Positions 9,759 to 18,782 of a DNA stretch of 64,000 nt are shown piece after piece (the stretch's first letter is position 1; each line of letters opens with the position of its first letter). The notes below the pieces were generated by a model that ran no database searches, was not told the DNA's origin, and worked only from the letters and a program-made list of their open reading frames with translations. Location of the stretch: NCBI GenBank assembly GCA_015231885.1, contig JADGAT010000002.1, positions 62,001-126,000 of the forward strand, in the 5' to 3' direction. This DNA comes from SAR324 cluster bacterium (GTDB lineage Bacteria; SAR324; NAC60-12). Made by a program: the position numbers and the translations under genes.

Positions 9759-10108
9759 TCCAATGCTCCTTTTTTCCACACATAGGTTAGACTGACAAGA
9801 AGGAGAAGTATGAAAAAACAAACTTCAATAAAGCCAAACCACCCCAGCTCTCGGAATTTTACCGCCCATGGGTATAAAAAAACGATTTCTACATCAAAAA
9901 TAAGGAAGATCAATGCTGTCATGTAAAACTTGACATCATAGCGTTGACCAACCAATCCCTTAGAAGCAAATCCGCTTTCAAATGGCATCTCCTTGTCTTT
10001 TCCACGGCTTTTCGGGCCCAGTAGTATACCCGCTAATGTGAAAACAGTGGCAAATACCAATCCAAGCACAATTAAAATCAAGATGGGAAAATATTCTGTT
10101 GCGAGCAT
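9749..10108 (-). CDS. nuoA: NADH-quinone oxidoreductase subunit A, first gene of the operon
   Basis: 119 residues with three membrane helices and the conserved loop around KEMPFESGF, followed by [19 protein letters not shown], which carries the acidic residues typical of NuoA. The ribosome site is AAGGAGGAGCC just before the ATG. It opens the operon nuoABCDHI-thyX. The promoter must lie in 10109-10230, where only a short 7-bp hairpin (10156-10176) stands out. Confidence 0.96.
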   Translation of the reverse strand: MLATEYFPILILIVLGLVFATVFTLAGILLGPKSRGKDKEMPFESGFASKGLVGQRYDVKFYMTALIFLIFDVEIVFLYPWAVKFRELGWFGFIEVCFFILLLLVSLTYVWKKGALEWE

Positions 10109-10155
10109 GGAAGGCTCCTCCTTCGCTGGAAGCTGTTCATAAGAGTATTAGGCAT

Positions 10156-10176
10156 CCCTTTATTTCATTTAAAGGG
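10156..10176. repeat. Short hairpin upstream of nuoA
   Basis: CCCTTTA and TAAAGGG form a 7-bp perfect stem around a 7-base loop in the 122-bp gap between nuoA and the WYL regulator. No T-run follows on the minus strand, so a terminator for the WYL gene is not convincing. An operator or a leader hairpin of the nuo mRNA is possible. Confidence 0.35.
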
Positions 10177-10230
10177 GTCAAAATTCTTAACTTATTTTTA
10201 TCACACCGATCAGGGCGATTGTCAATCCAT

Positions 10231-10977
10231 TTAAGCAGAACCTGGAAATCCCTTGTCTATATAGGTATCTAGATGAAATCCCGGGGGAATTTGGCGGGGT
10301 TGCGGCAAAAGTCTGGCAGATTTTATCTGGTACAGCGAAAGTGTTCGAGTTTCCTGCAAATCCTGAATGGCCCAAATCAAATGGCCCTGGCCTTCCTGAA
10401 AGACCAGGGCGAGGGGATGGACTTCCTGAACTATGGTTTTATCCGTTGTGGTATCATGATAACGGATCCTCAGTTGCTTTTCTTCGAGCAATGCCCGATA
10501 AAGAGCCTCTACGATGGAGGTATCCAACGCTGGTGATTTGCTAGGGATTTGTGGGGAAATCACTCGGAATTTACCTGAGCAAGTTTGGGTTGTGGATTGC
10601 TCCAATGCTTGTAAAATTTCGTCTGCAAGAAGAAAATAGGGATTGAGCAGGTTCAATGTCTGGCGAGGCAGGATACGGGCAACAATTTGCTCCACCAGGC
10701 TGAAGGAGAGAGCTGTTGCCGAGTCCATGGAAGGAATATTTATAATCTCGGCGTTTTCATCCCAGCTCCAACGCAGTGAGATCCCGTCCTTTTCATCGGT
10801 TGCGGCAATCAAAGGGAATTTTGTTGACAGTTCGACAAGGTTTCTCTGAATGGTACGGATATTGATTGAAAATCCGCATTCTTCTAATTTTTTTTTGATG
10901 CCAGCCGTCGTGACCGTATCAGGCTCTCGGGGGATCATTTTAAGGATTTGTATCTGCCTCAGCATGGAATCTGGCAT
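10231..10977 (-). CDS. WYL-domain transcriptional regulator, short form
   Basis: 248 residues. Residues about 5-70 form a winged helix-turn-helix (RQIQILKMI to SINIRTIQRNLVEL). A WYL-type ligand domain runs over about 155-225 (LRIRYHD, EVHPLALVFQEGQGHLIWA). The protein stops at FHLDTYIDKGFPGSA, where family members usually continue into a C-terminal extension of about 80 residues, so this is a short form or a truncated gene. It starts 11 bases after the SpoIIE phosphatase gene and is the last gene of that run. WYL regulators often bind nucleic acid or nucleotide ligands; the target here is unknown. Confidence 0.82.
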   Translation of the reverse strand: MPDSMLRQIQILKMIPREPDTVTTAGIKKKLEECGFSINIRTIQRNLVELSTKFPLIAATDEKDGISLRWSWDENAEIINIPSMDSATALSFSLVEQIVARILPRQTLNLLNPYFLLADEILQALEQSTTQTCSGKFRVISPQIPSKSPALDTSIVEALYRALLEEKQLRIRYHDTTTDKTIVQEVHPLALVFQEGQGHLIWAIQDLQETRTLSLYQIKSARLLPQPRQIPPGFHLDTYIDKGFPGSA

Positions 10978-10988
10978 CGTGTTTTTTC

Positions 10989-12179
10989 TTATTTCTGTTC
11001 AAAGATCATCATGGTAAAATCATCTCGGTTGATCTCAGGGACTGAGGAAACGGTGTCACGGTAAGTTTGTTCGATGAATTCACGAGATGGTAAACGACAG
11101 TTCATGCGAATATAGTCAATCACTCTTTCAAGTTTAGAAGTTCCCTCTTCATAAGGAAGGCATTCTAAGACAGCATCCGTATAAAGAATGAGGCGATCAC
11201 CATCTTCCAGGGTGAAGGATTTTTCTGAATAATTGGCAAACTCGCTATCGAGCACACCAATAGCCATCCCGCCTGTAGCAGGGAGGGTGATGACGTCATT
11301 GCCCCGTAATAAAAGACAGGGAGGGTGGCCCGCACTGGTATAAGTAATTTTTTTTAACTCGGTGTCATACACCCCATAAAAAATGGTAGCAAACTTGCCT
11401 TCCACCATCGACTTCATGGACATGTTATTGATATAGTTGATGACAATCTCCGGAGAGTGAATGCCTGTAGAAAAGGTCTGGAATAAGTTGAGGATCATCA
11501 TTGAGATGAGGCATGCACCCGTACCATGTCCTGCAACATCTCCTATCAATATCCCATAGTGTGTCGCATCAATCGCAAGCACAGCATATAGGTCACCACC
11601 TAAGGTATTGCAAAATTCACTTTTCAGAGTCAATGGCAGGTTCTGGATTTCGTGCGTACAGGCAGAAAAAATCATATTCTGCGTTAATTTGGCATCCGAC
11701 AAATCGTCTTGTAGTTTGGCATTGACGGCTTCGAATAGTTTGGCCTTTTGGGATGTTTTGTGAAGTTTGTCACTGAGTATGTGGGAAAACCATTCATACA
11801 AGATGGCATGCAGTTCGTGATCTTTGTCTGTTTGGATTTCCTTTAGGATAGAGGAAGACACCTTGATCATCTGCAGGTCTTCATCGGCACGAATCGTTGC
11901 ACTGGAAGGTGCTCCTGTGATCACACTCATCTCCCCAAAAAGATCACCAATCCTGCCCAGATTGTAAATGTATTCTCCATCGACATAAACCGAGATGACT
12001 CCTCTGACAATGAGATAAACCTCTTCATTTTTCTCCCCTTGACGTAAAAGAGTTTCTCCTTTATTTGCCGTTTGGAAACTGGAAATGTTGACCAGTTTGG
12101 TAATTTTTTCATCACCGGCATGCTGCAGGTAGCGAGATTGCTTGAGCAGACTGAAAATGATCTTATACTCTTTATCCAT
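10989..12179 (-). CDS. cNMP-binding-domain SpoIIE-type serine phosphatase (copy 2)
   Basis: 396 residues, exactly the length of the copy at 2498 and similar along its whole length. The N-terminal barrel has FGEMSVITG (81-89) and the phosphatase domain has GGDLY (194-198), DVAGHG (214-219), YTDAVLE and DDFT. As in copy 1, the cAMP-contact Arg is missing (P-S-S-A at that place), while the Glu of FGE is kept. No STAS gene is adjacent, so its substrate may be a STAS protein elsewhere, such as those at 3722 or 26299. It lies between a histidine kinase gene (111 bases upstream) and the WYL regulator. Confidence 0.9.
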   Translation of the reverse strand: MDKEYKIIFSLLKQSRYLQHAGDEKITKLVNISSFQTANKGETLLRQGEKNEEVYLIVRGVISVYVDGEYIYNLGRIGDLFGEMSVITGAPSSATIRADEDLQMIKVSSSILKEIQTDKDHELHAILYEWFSHILSDKLHKTSQKAKLFEAVNAKLQDDLSDAKLTQNMIFSACTHEIQNLPLTLKSEFCNTLGGDLYAVLAIDATHYGILIGDVAGHGTGACLISMMILNLFQTFSTGIHSPEIVINYINNMSMKSMVEGKFATIFYGVYDTELKKITYTSAGHPPCLLLRGNDVITLPATGGMAIGVLDSEFANYSEKSFTLEDGDRLILYTDAVLECLPYEEGTSKLERVIDYIRMNCRLPSREFIEQTYRDTVSSVPEINRDDFTMMIFEQK

Positions 12180-12290
12180 AAATATATTGAGTCAAGGTGT
12201 GCTTGTTTCAAGATTAACAAATGCTTATTATGCAGATTTGGGGCCGTTTTTTCTCTAAACTTTCTCCATTCCAGAGCAGAAGCAATAGCA

Positions 12291-13442
12291 TCAATGGTTC
12301 GGATTGTTTTGTGGTAAAGTAAACTGAAAGCCAACTCCTCCCGAAGTAGTGTTTTCTGCCCAGATCCGTCCACGGTGCTCATCAATGATTTCCTTGGAAA
12401 TGGACAATCCAAGTCCGGTACCACCGGCCCTTGTCTTGGTTGCACTGGATTGTGTGAACTTATCAAAAATCGACTCGAGTTCTTCTTCAGGAATACTTTC
12501 ACCTTCATTGTGGACAATCACTGTCACGGCAGGTATGGTTTGACGATCTTCTTTTCGTTTTCCTTTGAGCAATGTTCCACTAGCAAATGATATAGTGATT
12601 TTCTGCCCGGGAGGACTGAATTTGATGGCATTGTGTATAATATTGCGCAGTACCTGACTGATTTTATTCTTGTCAAAATAGGCTGAAAGATCACAGGAAG
12701 CTGGAATGAGTTTCAAAGATATGGAATACTCAGAGGCCAATCCTTCCAGTTCTCCAATCACCAGTTCCATCGGTTCCATCAGGCTACGGACAGTCATGTG
12801 GTAATCCATTTTTCCTGACTGTAGTTTTGATAAATCCAGTATATCATTGAGCAGTTCCAGGAGCCGGTCTCCATTTTCTTTGACTTTACGAAAGTATTTG
12901 TGGAACTTATCTTTATCAAGAGTTTCCAGATTGGCAAGACCCCTGTTGGCAAAACCAATGATCCCCGTTAAAGGTGTTCTCAGTTCATGAGACATGTTGG
13001 CTAAAAATTCTGATTTGGCCACGGCGGCTTCTTCCGCTTTTTGTTTGGCAATGATGAGCATTTCATTTTGCTGTTCCAAATTATACTGGTGCCCCTGCAT
13101 CTGAACTTCTATGTTTTTTCGCTCTGTGATTTCCTGTTTTAGATCAGAAATGGTTTGACTCCCAATCCAAACCACCAGATAGACAAACAAGGCACCAAAT
13201 AAAAACACCAGTCCTGTCAGAATCAGGAGCCACTGGCTCATGCCAATGATAATCAAGGTCAAGGCTCCAATATACCCCAAAAGAAAAAAAATCATTAAAT
13301 ACAGCAATGCCCGCCAGTGAGGAGCACGCTTTTCTCTTTGGACAAGCTGCAGGATATGCCGGGTTCCCAGAATGGACCTGAGCATGACCATTGCCCCGAT
13401 TCCGATACATATTGCAGAAAAGATGCTGCTGATCCAACCCAT
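12291..13442 (-). CDS. Membrane sensor histidine kinase
   Basis: 383 residues. Three hydrophobic segments lie in the first 95 residues (about 5-22, 46-66 and 71-93) with almost no extracytoplasmic domain, so it may sense the membrane itself or a partner. A coiled coil (100-145) leads to HisKA with SHELRTPLTGII (His152) and a HATPase domain with NIIHNAIKFS and GGTGLGLSIS. The HisKA and linker sequence is close to that of the NIT kinase at 38563, which points to paralogy. There is no receiver domain. It lies 48 bases downstream of the kinase-fold phosphotransferase gene. Confidence 0.9.
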   Translation of the reverse strand: MGWISSIFSAICIGIGAMVMLRSILGTRHILQLVQREKRAPHWRALLYLMIFFLLGYIGALTLIIIGMSQWLLILTGLVFLFGALFVYLVVWIGSQTISDLKQEITERKNIEVQMQGHQYNLEQQNEMLIIAKQKAEEAAVAKSEFLANMSHELRTPLTGIIGFANRGLANLETLDKDKFHKYFRKVKENGDRLLELLNDILDLSKLQSGKMDYHMTVRSLMEPMELVIGELEGLASEYSISLKLIPASCDLSAYFDKNKISQVLRNIIHNAIKFSPPGQKITISFASGTLLKGKRKEDRQTIPAVTVIVHNEGESIPEEELESIFDKFTQSSATKTRAGGTGLGLSISKEIIDEHRGRIWAENTTSGGVGFQFTLPQNNPNH

Positions 13443-13490
13443 TGTTACAAAATTCCATTTGATGAGTGATGATTGTTTGGCGTTTCTATA

Positions 13491-14594
13491 TTATCCACAA
13501 AGCGATTCGACGATACGATTCATCGCATTTTCTTGTGATTCAAGGGATGCCATTAGCCGGAACTGCGTTTTGCAGCGATCCAGGTTGTGCCCTTTGCGCA
13601 TCACAGGAAAATAGAGATCTCCATTGAGATGATCTGTGAGGAAGCGAAGGCCTAATTCCAGCGTGATGAGCTTCCCGCTGAAAACCATGCAGGATTTTTC
13701 TGCTGGATTTAGAAATCTACCGACAGCTTCCAAATACCCTTTGGTTAATGCTTCAAATATGTCCATTTGCGCATTCACTTTGGAGAGGTCCTGCTCGTCT
13801 TCAGCAACAGGGTTGGTCGAAGTACGAACCAAGTCTCCAAAGTCATAAAGTGTCAATCCCGGCATGATCGTATCCAGGTCGATGACACATACTCCTTTTT
13901 GTGTATTCTTGTCAAACAATACATTATTAAGTTTGGTGTCATTGTGGGTGATCCTTTGAGGGATGTCTCCTCGTTTGTGAAGATCCAAAAGCCTGTGGGT
14001 GATGGATTGACGTTTTTCTGCAAACTTGATTTCTTTTTGGCAGTCAATAGCCCGGTTGTGTGCATCAAGATTGACAGCTTGCACAAAATCATTAAAACGC
14101 TTTGGGGTATTGTGAAAATCAGGGATAGTTTCTACCAATTCGTTGCTTGGGAGATCCGTCAGTCTCTTTTGGAAACGACCAAAAGCTTTTGCTGTTTCAT
14201 AGGCTTGCTGCGGGGATTGGATGATGTCATAGGAACATGTGTTTTCTATAAAACAGTAGGTTCGCCAGTAGCAACCTTCTTGATCCTGATAATAAGGCTT
14301 TCCATCTTGCGCATGGATCAGGGTTAAGCAGTTTCTGGAAATATCAGAATCTTTTTCCAGTAAGAGCTTCTTTTTCTGATGATCAATCACCCGATTGATG
14401 TTTTGCATCAGTCCCACTGGATTATTGAATACGTGATGGTTGATACGCTGAAGGATATACTTTACTGGAACCTTGGATTGTTGATAAATGACCCGATACG
14501 TGTTGTTGATATGGCCCGATCCCCACGGTTCTGATGTGAGAAACTCACCATCAATTCTAAAGTTTTTCCCTATTGTGAAACAGTCGGGTCGCAT
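13491..14594 (-). CDS. APH-fold phosphotransferase, N-acetylhexosamine kinase-like
   Basis: 367 residues of the aminoglycoside-phosphotransferase fold. The start GSGHINNTYRV (26-35) and the segment ILQRINHHVF (47-56) are typical of the NahK-like sugar kinase branch often annotated as mucin-desulfatase related. The catalytic loop is RITHNDTKLNN (214-224, D219) and the metal site is VIDLDTIMPG (D239/D241). It probably phosphorylates a sugar or similar small alcohol rather than an antibiotic. The ATG abuts the stop codon of the chemoreceptor gene with no gap, an odd pairing that suggests co-translation. Confidence 0.82.
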   Translation of the reverse strand: MRPDCFTIGKNFRIDGEFLTSEPWGSGHINNTYRVIYQQSKVPVKYILQRINHHVFNNPVGLMQNINRVIDHQKKKLLLEKDSDISRNCLTLIHAQDGKPYYQDQEGCYWRTYCFIENTCSYDIIQSPQQAYETAKAFGRFQKRLTDLPSNELVETIPDFHNTPKRFNDFVQAVNLDAHNRAIDCQKEIKFAEKRQSITHRLLDLHKRGDIPQRITHNDTKLNNVLFDKNTQKGVCVIDLDTIMPGLTLYDFGDLVRTSTNPVAEDEQDLSKVNAQMDIFEALTKGYLEAVGRFLNPAEKSCMVFSGKLITLELGLRFLTDHLNGDLYFPVMRKGHNLDRCKTQFRLMASLESQENAMNRIVESLCG

Positions 14595-16043
14595 TTATAT
14601 CGAAAATATTTCAATGATTTCCAGCAGCTTTTTGGCTTGAATGTGAAGACCTTGAATAATTTCATCTAACATTTTAGCCAGCTTCACATTGTGTCCAATA
14701 ACTTTCTCAAGCCTTAAGACCGATTGATTGATTTGTTCACTGCTGTTTTGCAGCTCTCGGGTCGAAGTGGTAATCTCCTGTACAAGTTTTGCCGTTTTCT
14801 GAATATTGGGCAGCATCTGCTGGAGGGTATGTTCTGCTTTTTTAGACAACCCCATACTGGTTTTAGAAAATTCCGAAATCTCACCGGCTGCTTTTTGACT
14901 GTGTTCTGCCAATTTTCTCACTTCAGCAGCCACAACAGCAAATCCCTTTCCCTGAACACCAGCCCTTGCTGCTTCAATAGCGGCATTCAATGCTAATAAA
15001 TTGGTTTGCCTGGCAATTTCCTCTACGACCGAAACCTTTTGGACCGTTTCATTCATGGACTCCAGTGCCTGTTTGACCGCCATTCCGCTTTGTTGAGCTT
15101 CATTAGCCGATATTTCTGCAATGTGTTTGGTTTGCACAGCATTATGATCATTATTTTGCACAATGTCCATCATGGATTCCATTGAACTACTCACCACGTC
15201 AATGGAACTCGACTGCTCTGAAGCCCCCTGGGCAACATCTTTAGCCAGGGTAAGAATTTGCTGACTGCCGTCTCCCAATACTACTGAAACGTCTTTTAAC
15301 TGAGTGATAATATTTTTCAAACTAAAGGCTGCCTGATCGAGACTGTGGGCCATCGTGCCAATTTCATCCGTTCTCTGCAACTGAAGAGTTTTGCGCAAAT
15401 CGCCTTTTCCAAAATCTTTGGTAAATTCTGTGACCTTGCGAACAGGATTAAAGACTGCTTGGTTGAGTATTACAATAGCAATGATAAAAAAGACTGCCAG
15501 GACAGCACTCAATATCAAAATGATTCTTATGGTTGACTCAAGGATACGCTGGTTGCTCTCATCCAGTGAAATGGACATTTCCATCACGCCTAAAACGTCT
15601 CCTTCTTTGGCATTGCTATGACATGCCAAACACTCCTGTTGTGCCGTAAAGGGTTTGAGCATTCTCAATAAGTGATTTTCTTGTTGTACTTCTTGAACGT
15701 GCGCCTCTGCTGTGCTGAATACCTCTAAAATATCGGAATCCGTGGTATACGTTTCATGGGGGGCGTACAATTCAATCACCATTTTAGATTTAGAAATGGT
15801 GAGATCATGAATCCCTTCAATTTCTTTTGCGTCAAGAACCGCTTTTTCCACAAATTCAACAACACCAAATTTCATATTGGTTCGTAAGGTCTGAAATACT
15901 GAATCACTCAGCATTTCCAGCGTTGTTTGGACATTAATGCGAACTTCTTTGCGATTGCTTTGATAGACTAGTATGGATAAGATGGTCGTCAATGCAGTAA
16001 ATAAGATAAAAAATCCAACCAGTGTTTTTGTTTTGATGTTCAT
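14595..16043 (-). CDS. Methyl-accepting chemotaxis protein with periplasmic c-heme site
   Basis: 482 residues from [10 protein letters not shown] at 16043; a longer frame from 16088 adds 15 residues that are unlikely before a signal anchor. Membrane helices lie at about 5-27 and 172-193. The periplasmic domain contains CLACH (138-142), a covalent c-heme motif, just before [12 protein letters not shown], as in heme-PAS chemoreceptors of Geobacter. A HAMP domain follows, then the signalling hairpin with the highly conserved tip [20 protein letters not shown]. It probably senses redox state or a heme ligand such as O2, NO or CO. No che genes are in the window. Confidence 0.93.
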   Translation of the reverse strand: MNIKTKTLVGFFILFTALTTILSILVYQSNRKEVRINVQTTLEMLSDSVFQTLRTNMKFGVVEFVEKAVLDAKEIEGIHDLTISKSKMVIELYAPHETYTTDSDILEVFSTAEAHVQEVQQENHLLRMLKPFTAQQECLACHSNAKEGDVLGVMEMSISLDESNQRILESTIRIILILSAVLAVFFIIAIVILNQAVFNPVRKVTEFTKDFGKGDLRKTLQLQRTDEIGTMAHSLDQAAFSLKNIITQLKDVSVVLGDGSQQILTLAKDVAQGASEQSSSIDVVSSSMESMMDIVQNNDHNAVQTKHIAEISANEAQQSGMAVKQALESMNETVQKVSVVEEIARQTNLLALNAAIEAARAGVQGKGFAVVAAEVRKLAEHSQKAAGEISEFSKTSMGLSKKAEHTLQQMLPNIQKTAKLVQEITTSTRELQNSSEQINQSVLRLEKVIGHNVKLAKMLDEIIQGLHIQAKKLLEIIEIFSI

Positions 16044-16163
16044 ACTATTCTCTAATTGGGGTGAACAATGAATTAGCCTATCCCACACATATCAGACGAT
16101 CAAGGTGAAAAAGGTATATTTTAACTCGATGAAATGAACCGCCACGTTTTGACATAAGAACTA

Positions 16164-16192
16164 TTGACTCTATTATGCAATTCGACTAACAA
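16164..16192 (+). promoter_or_regulatory. Candidate sigma-70-type promoter for the PLP enzyme gene
   Basis: TTGACT (16164-16169) and TAACAA (16187-16192) are separated by 17 bases, matching a -35/-10 pair at 5/6 and 4/6 positions. It is 58 bases before the ATG at 16250, which has a good AAGGAAG ribosome site. It lies in the 206-bp gap between the divergent chemoreceptor and PLP-enzyme genes. The assignment is by eye only. Confidence 0.4.
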
Positions 16193-16249
16193 TAGTGGAC
16201 CTCCCTTCCCCAACAGATGCTGCAATGGATAAGAAAGGAAGTTTAAAAT

Positions 16250-17380
16250 ATGAAAAAGGAAACCAAATGCGTGCATAGCGGAAGTTATGTTGATCCAAAT
16301 ACAAAGGGAATCAATACCCCTATTTTCACTTCCTCTGTGTTTGAATATCTGGATTCAGACAAGCAGCCCTATCCCCGTTATTTCAACACCCCGAACCAAG
16401 AAGTGGTTGTCCGTAAACTCTGTGACCTGGAAGATGCAGAAGATGGCATATTGTTCAGTTCCGGAATGGCTGCCGTGTCCACCACAATGTTTGCTTTAGT
16501 CCAGCAAGGCGATCATGTCATTCTACAGGATGAACTGTATGGAGGAACCCATGCCTTTGTGGCCCATCAATTTGAAAGATTGGGAATTGAATTTTCTTTT
16601 GTGCCAACCGATGCCAAAGAGATTACCAAGGCCATTACTGATAAAACAAAGCTGATTTTTGTAGAAACACCCACCAATCCGCTCCTCAGCATTATGGATC
16701 TCCACAAAGTGGCTCAAATCGGAAAAGGCAACAACATCATCACCGTTATTGATAATACGTTTGCGTCCCCAATCAATCAAAATCCTTTACAGCTTGGTAT
16801 TGATGTTGTCATTCACAGCGGCACTAAATACCTGGGAGGACACAGCGACATTTGCTGTGGAATTGCGTTGACCCGCAAGAATATTGCCAATCGGATTAAA
16901 AAAACGGCACTGAATTTTGGAGGAAGCCTCAATGCAACCACGTGTTCCCTGTTGGAAAGAAGTCTCAAAACCCTGTCGCTGCGAGTAGAAAGACAAACTG
17001 AAAATGCGGCGAAGGTTGCTGCGTTTCTGGACAACCACTCTGCGATTAAGCAAGTCTATTATCCCGGATTAAAAAGTCATGACGGGCATGATCTGGCTAA
17101 ATCACAAATGCATGGGTTTGGAGCCATGACTACTTTTGAATTAGCATCTAATACTTTGAATTCATTAGATTTTCTCAGAAATTTGCAGTTGATCAAGCCG
17201 GCACTCAGTTTAGGTGGAATCGAAAGTACGATCTGCTCTCCTGCCATGACATCGCACCGTAAAATGTCTGCAGCGGAACGAGAGCGTATTGGGGTGACCG
17301 ATGGTCTGTTGCGATTGTCGATTGGTATTGAGCACAGTGATGACTTGATTGTTGACCTTGAACAGGCATTATCTGTTTAA
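16250..17380 (+). CDS. Cys/Met-metabolism PLP enzyme (cystathionine gamma-synthase / gamma-lyase type)
   Basis: 376 residues, full length for this fold-type I PLP family. The Schiff-base lysine is K193 in SGTKYLGGHSD, the PLP-ring Asp is D168 in VIDNTFASP, and the N-terminal YPRYFNTPN carries the Tyr and Arg that reach into the neighbouring active site. The C-terminal LSLGGIESTICSPAMTSH binds the substrate carboxylate. Members include MetB, MetC, methionine gamma-lyase and MetZ; sequence inspection cannot decide between them. No other methionine genes are nearby. Confidence 0.9.
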   Translation: MKKETKCVHSGSYVDPNTKGINTPIFTSSVFEYLDSDKQPYPRYFNTPNQEVVVRKLCDLEDAEDGILFSSGMAAVSTTMFALVQQGDHVILQDELYGGTHAFVAHQFERLGIEFSFVPTDAKEITKAITDKTKLIFVETPTNPLLSIMDLHKVAQIGKGNNIITVIDNTFASPINQNPLQLGIDVVIHSGTKYLGGHSDICCGIALTRKNIANRIKKTALNFGGSLNATTCSLLERSLKTLSLRVERQTENAAKVAAFLDNHSAIKQVYYPGLKSHDGHDLAKSQMHGFGAMTTFELASNTLNSLDFLRNLQLIKPALSLGGIESTICSPAMTSHRKMSAAERERIGVTDGLLRLSIGIEHSDDLIVDLEQALSV

Positions 17381-17441
17381 AACGTATTCAAATTGAACCT
17401 GTTCTACAGGAAGTACTTCAAATGCTTACTGGATCAACTGT

Positions 17442-18197
17442 GTGGTCAAACCCTATCCTTTATTTTCTATGCTGTTTCCAATAGTCCGATCTCCTTTATT
17501 TTTACTGAACTGGGTGCTGTTGATTGCTTTTTTAGCCAATGGATGCAGCTGGTTTGTGGGGGACAAACGGGCTCAAAAAATATGGGATGTCCGGGAAAAG
17601 CTCTACCAGGAAAGCCGTCATCATCGATTTGCTGTAGGACAAATCTCTCATACCTTTGAACAAAGTCAGTTCCGTGATGCCATTAAAGAACGATTTGAGG
17701 ATGATATTCCCACCACATTAGGAAAGCATCTCGGCTTTGAATATTCTATCAATCATTTATATGGCTGGCTGCATGATGTAACCCATTACACCTACAAAGT
17801 CGAAGGCAATACGGGTGATCTTTTCAGTATGAGCCATACAAATTTCTCTAGTATTTTCAACTACTATCTATGGCGTGCCTTTGGTTCAGAAATGGCAATA
17901 GGAGCGGGTATTGGAACTCAATTTCTACAGCGTAAATTTGTCACCATTGATAGTTCTCAATCGGATACGCAAAGCAGGGTGCTTGGAGTTTTACAAGCTC
18001 AGTATAATCAAGTTTTCACCAGAGGTGTTGCACTGTCCTACACCTTGCGAACCATTTACATTGATGCTTATGATTTTGATAACCCCAGCAATGATGATTT
18101 GAATAAAATTGCGACACGATCATTACGATATAATCCTGGTGGAGTCCAGGTTATCGTTAATTACTATTTCCCATTTTTTACTCAGCCTGAACCATGA
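17442..18197 (+). CDS. Predicted envelope protein of unknown function
   Basis: About 251 residues from a GTG at 17442, or 242 from the ATG at 17469; neither has a clear ribosome site. A hydrophobic stretch ending FLANGC (near residue 35) looks like a lipoprotein signal with an imperfect lipobox. The mature part contains alternating aromatic and polar stretches (YYLWRAFGSEMAIGAGIG, then VQVIVNYYFPFF at the end), as in outer-membrane beta proteins. It overlaps the next gene by 4 bases (ATGA). I do not recognise a family. Confidence 0.7.
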   Translation: MVKPYPLFSMLFPIVRSPLFLLNWVLLIAFLANGCSWFVGDKRAQKIWDVREKLYQESRHHRFAVGQISHTFEQSQFRDAIKERFEDDIPTTLGKHLGFEYSINHLYGWLHDVTHYTYKVEGNTGDLFSMSHTNFSSIFNYYLWRAFGSEMAIGAGIGTQFLQRKFVTIDSSQSDTQSRVLGVLQAQYNQVFTRGVALSYTLRTIYIDAYDFDNPSNDDLNKIATRSLRYNPGGVQVIVNYYFPFFTQPEP

Positions 18198-18778
18198 GCT
18201 TTCGTTTATTCTTAAAGTGTATTGGATTTTTTTTGTATGTGGGGTTGCTGCTGTGCCTCAACACATCGAAACTCTGTGCTCAATTGTCGTCAAATAGCGC
18301 ACTTGGATTTCGTGCGGGAAATATCAATATCCAAAACCGTGAACAACGCAACGAAATAACCCCTCTCTACAGCGAAATCAATTATCACATTGGATTGCCC
18401 AATAATGAAGGATATGAAATGGTCGGACAGCTGGGACACGGGGTTTTTGCTCTCCAGCGTCGTGAACGCAGTCAGGATTACTTGCATGAATATCAGATGA
18501 CGCTGGTCCAGCTCAGTTTCCTGGCCAATATCAGGGAAAGTTTTGACATTTACTATGGTGCTGGAGGCGGCGGTGGATATTTTAAGCGCAGGAGTAAAGT
18601 GCTGGAAGGAACTCTGGAAGGAAAGCGAGCCCCTAACTCCAATGGATCTTTCATCTCTTATCATGTTACGCTGGGCATGGGATATTATGGCAGTGGATCA
18701 GGAATAACGCTCGATTTTGATTATGCCAATTGGGGAGGGCTTTTTGTTGTACTCGGAACGTTAGGATATGTATTTTAG
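18194..18778 (+). CDS. Predicted outer-membrane beta-barrel protein
   Basis: 194 residues with a signal peptide (hydrophobic 5-24, cleavage likely near LCAQ). The mature protein is rich in Gly, Tyr and alternating strands and ends in a C-terminal phenylalanine (TLGYVF), the usual outer-membrane insertion signal. It resembles small 8-strand barrels of unknown role. It is coupled by overlap to the upstream envelope gene, and the lipoprotein gene starts just after its stop, so the three probably form one operon. Confidence 0.75.
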   Translation: MSFRLFLKCIGFFLYVGLLLCLNTSKLCAQLSSNSALGFRAGNINIQNREQRNEITPLYSEINYHIGLPNNEGYEMVGQLGHGVFALQRRERSQDYLHEYQMTLVQLSFLANIRESFDIYYGAGGGGGYFKRRSKVLEGTLEGKRAPNSNGSFISYHVTLGMGYYGSGSGITLDFDYANWGGLFVVLGTLGYVF

Positions 18779-18782
18779 TGTT

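Noticed and set aside
9189..9821. Longer nuoB frame starting at 9821
   Set aside because: The extra 21 residues come from reading nuoA in another frame; the ATG at 9758 has a ribosome site and fits the family.
17393..17659. Overlapping 88-residue frame at the start of the envelope gene
   Set aside because: It lies in another frame of the envelope gene, whose longer frame has a signal peptide and continues to an overlap with the next gene.
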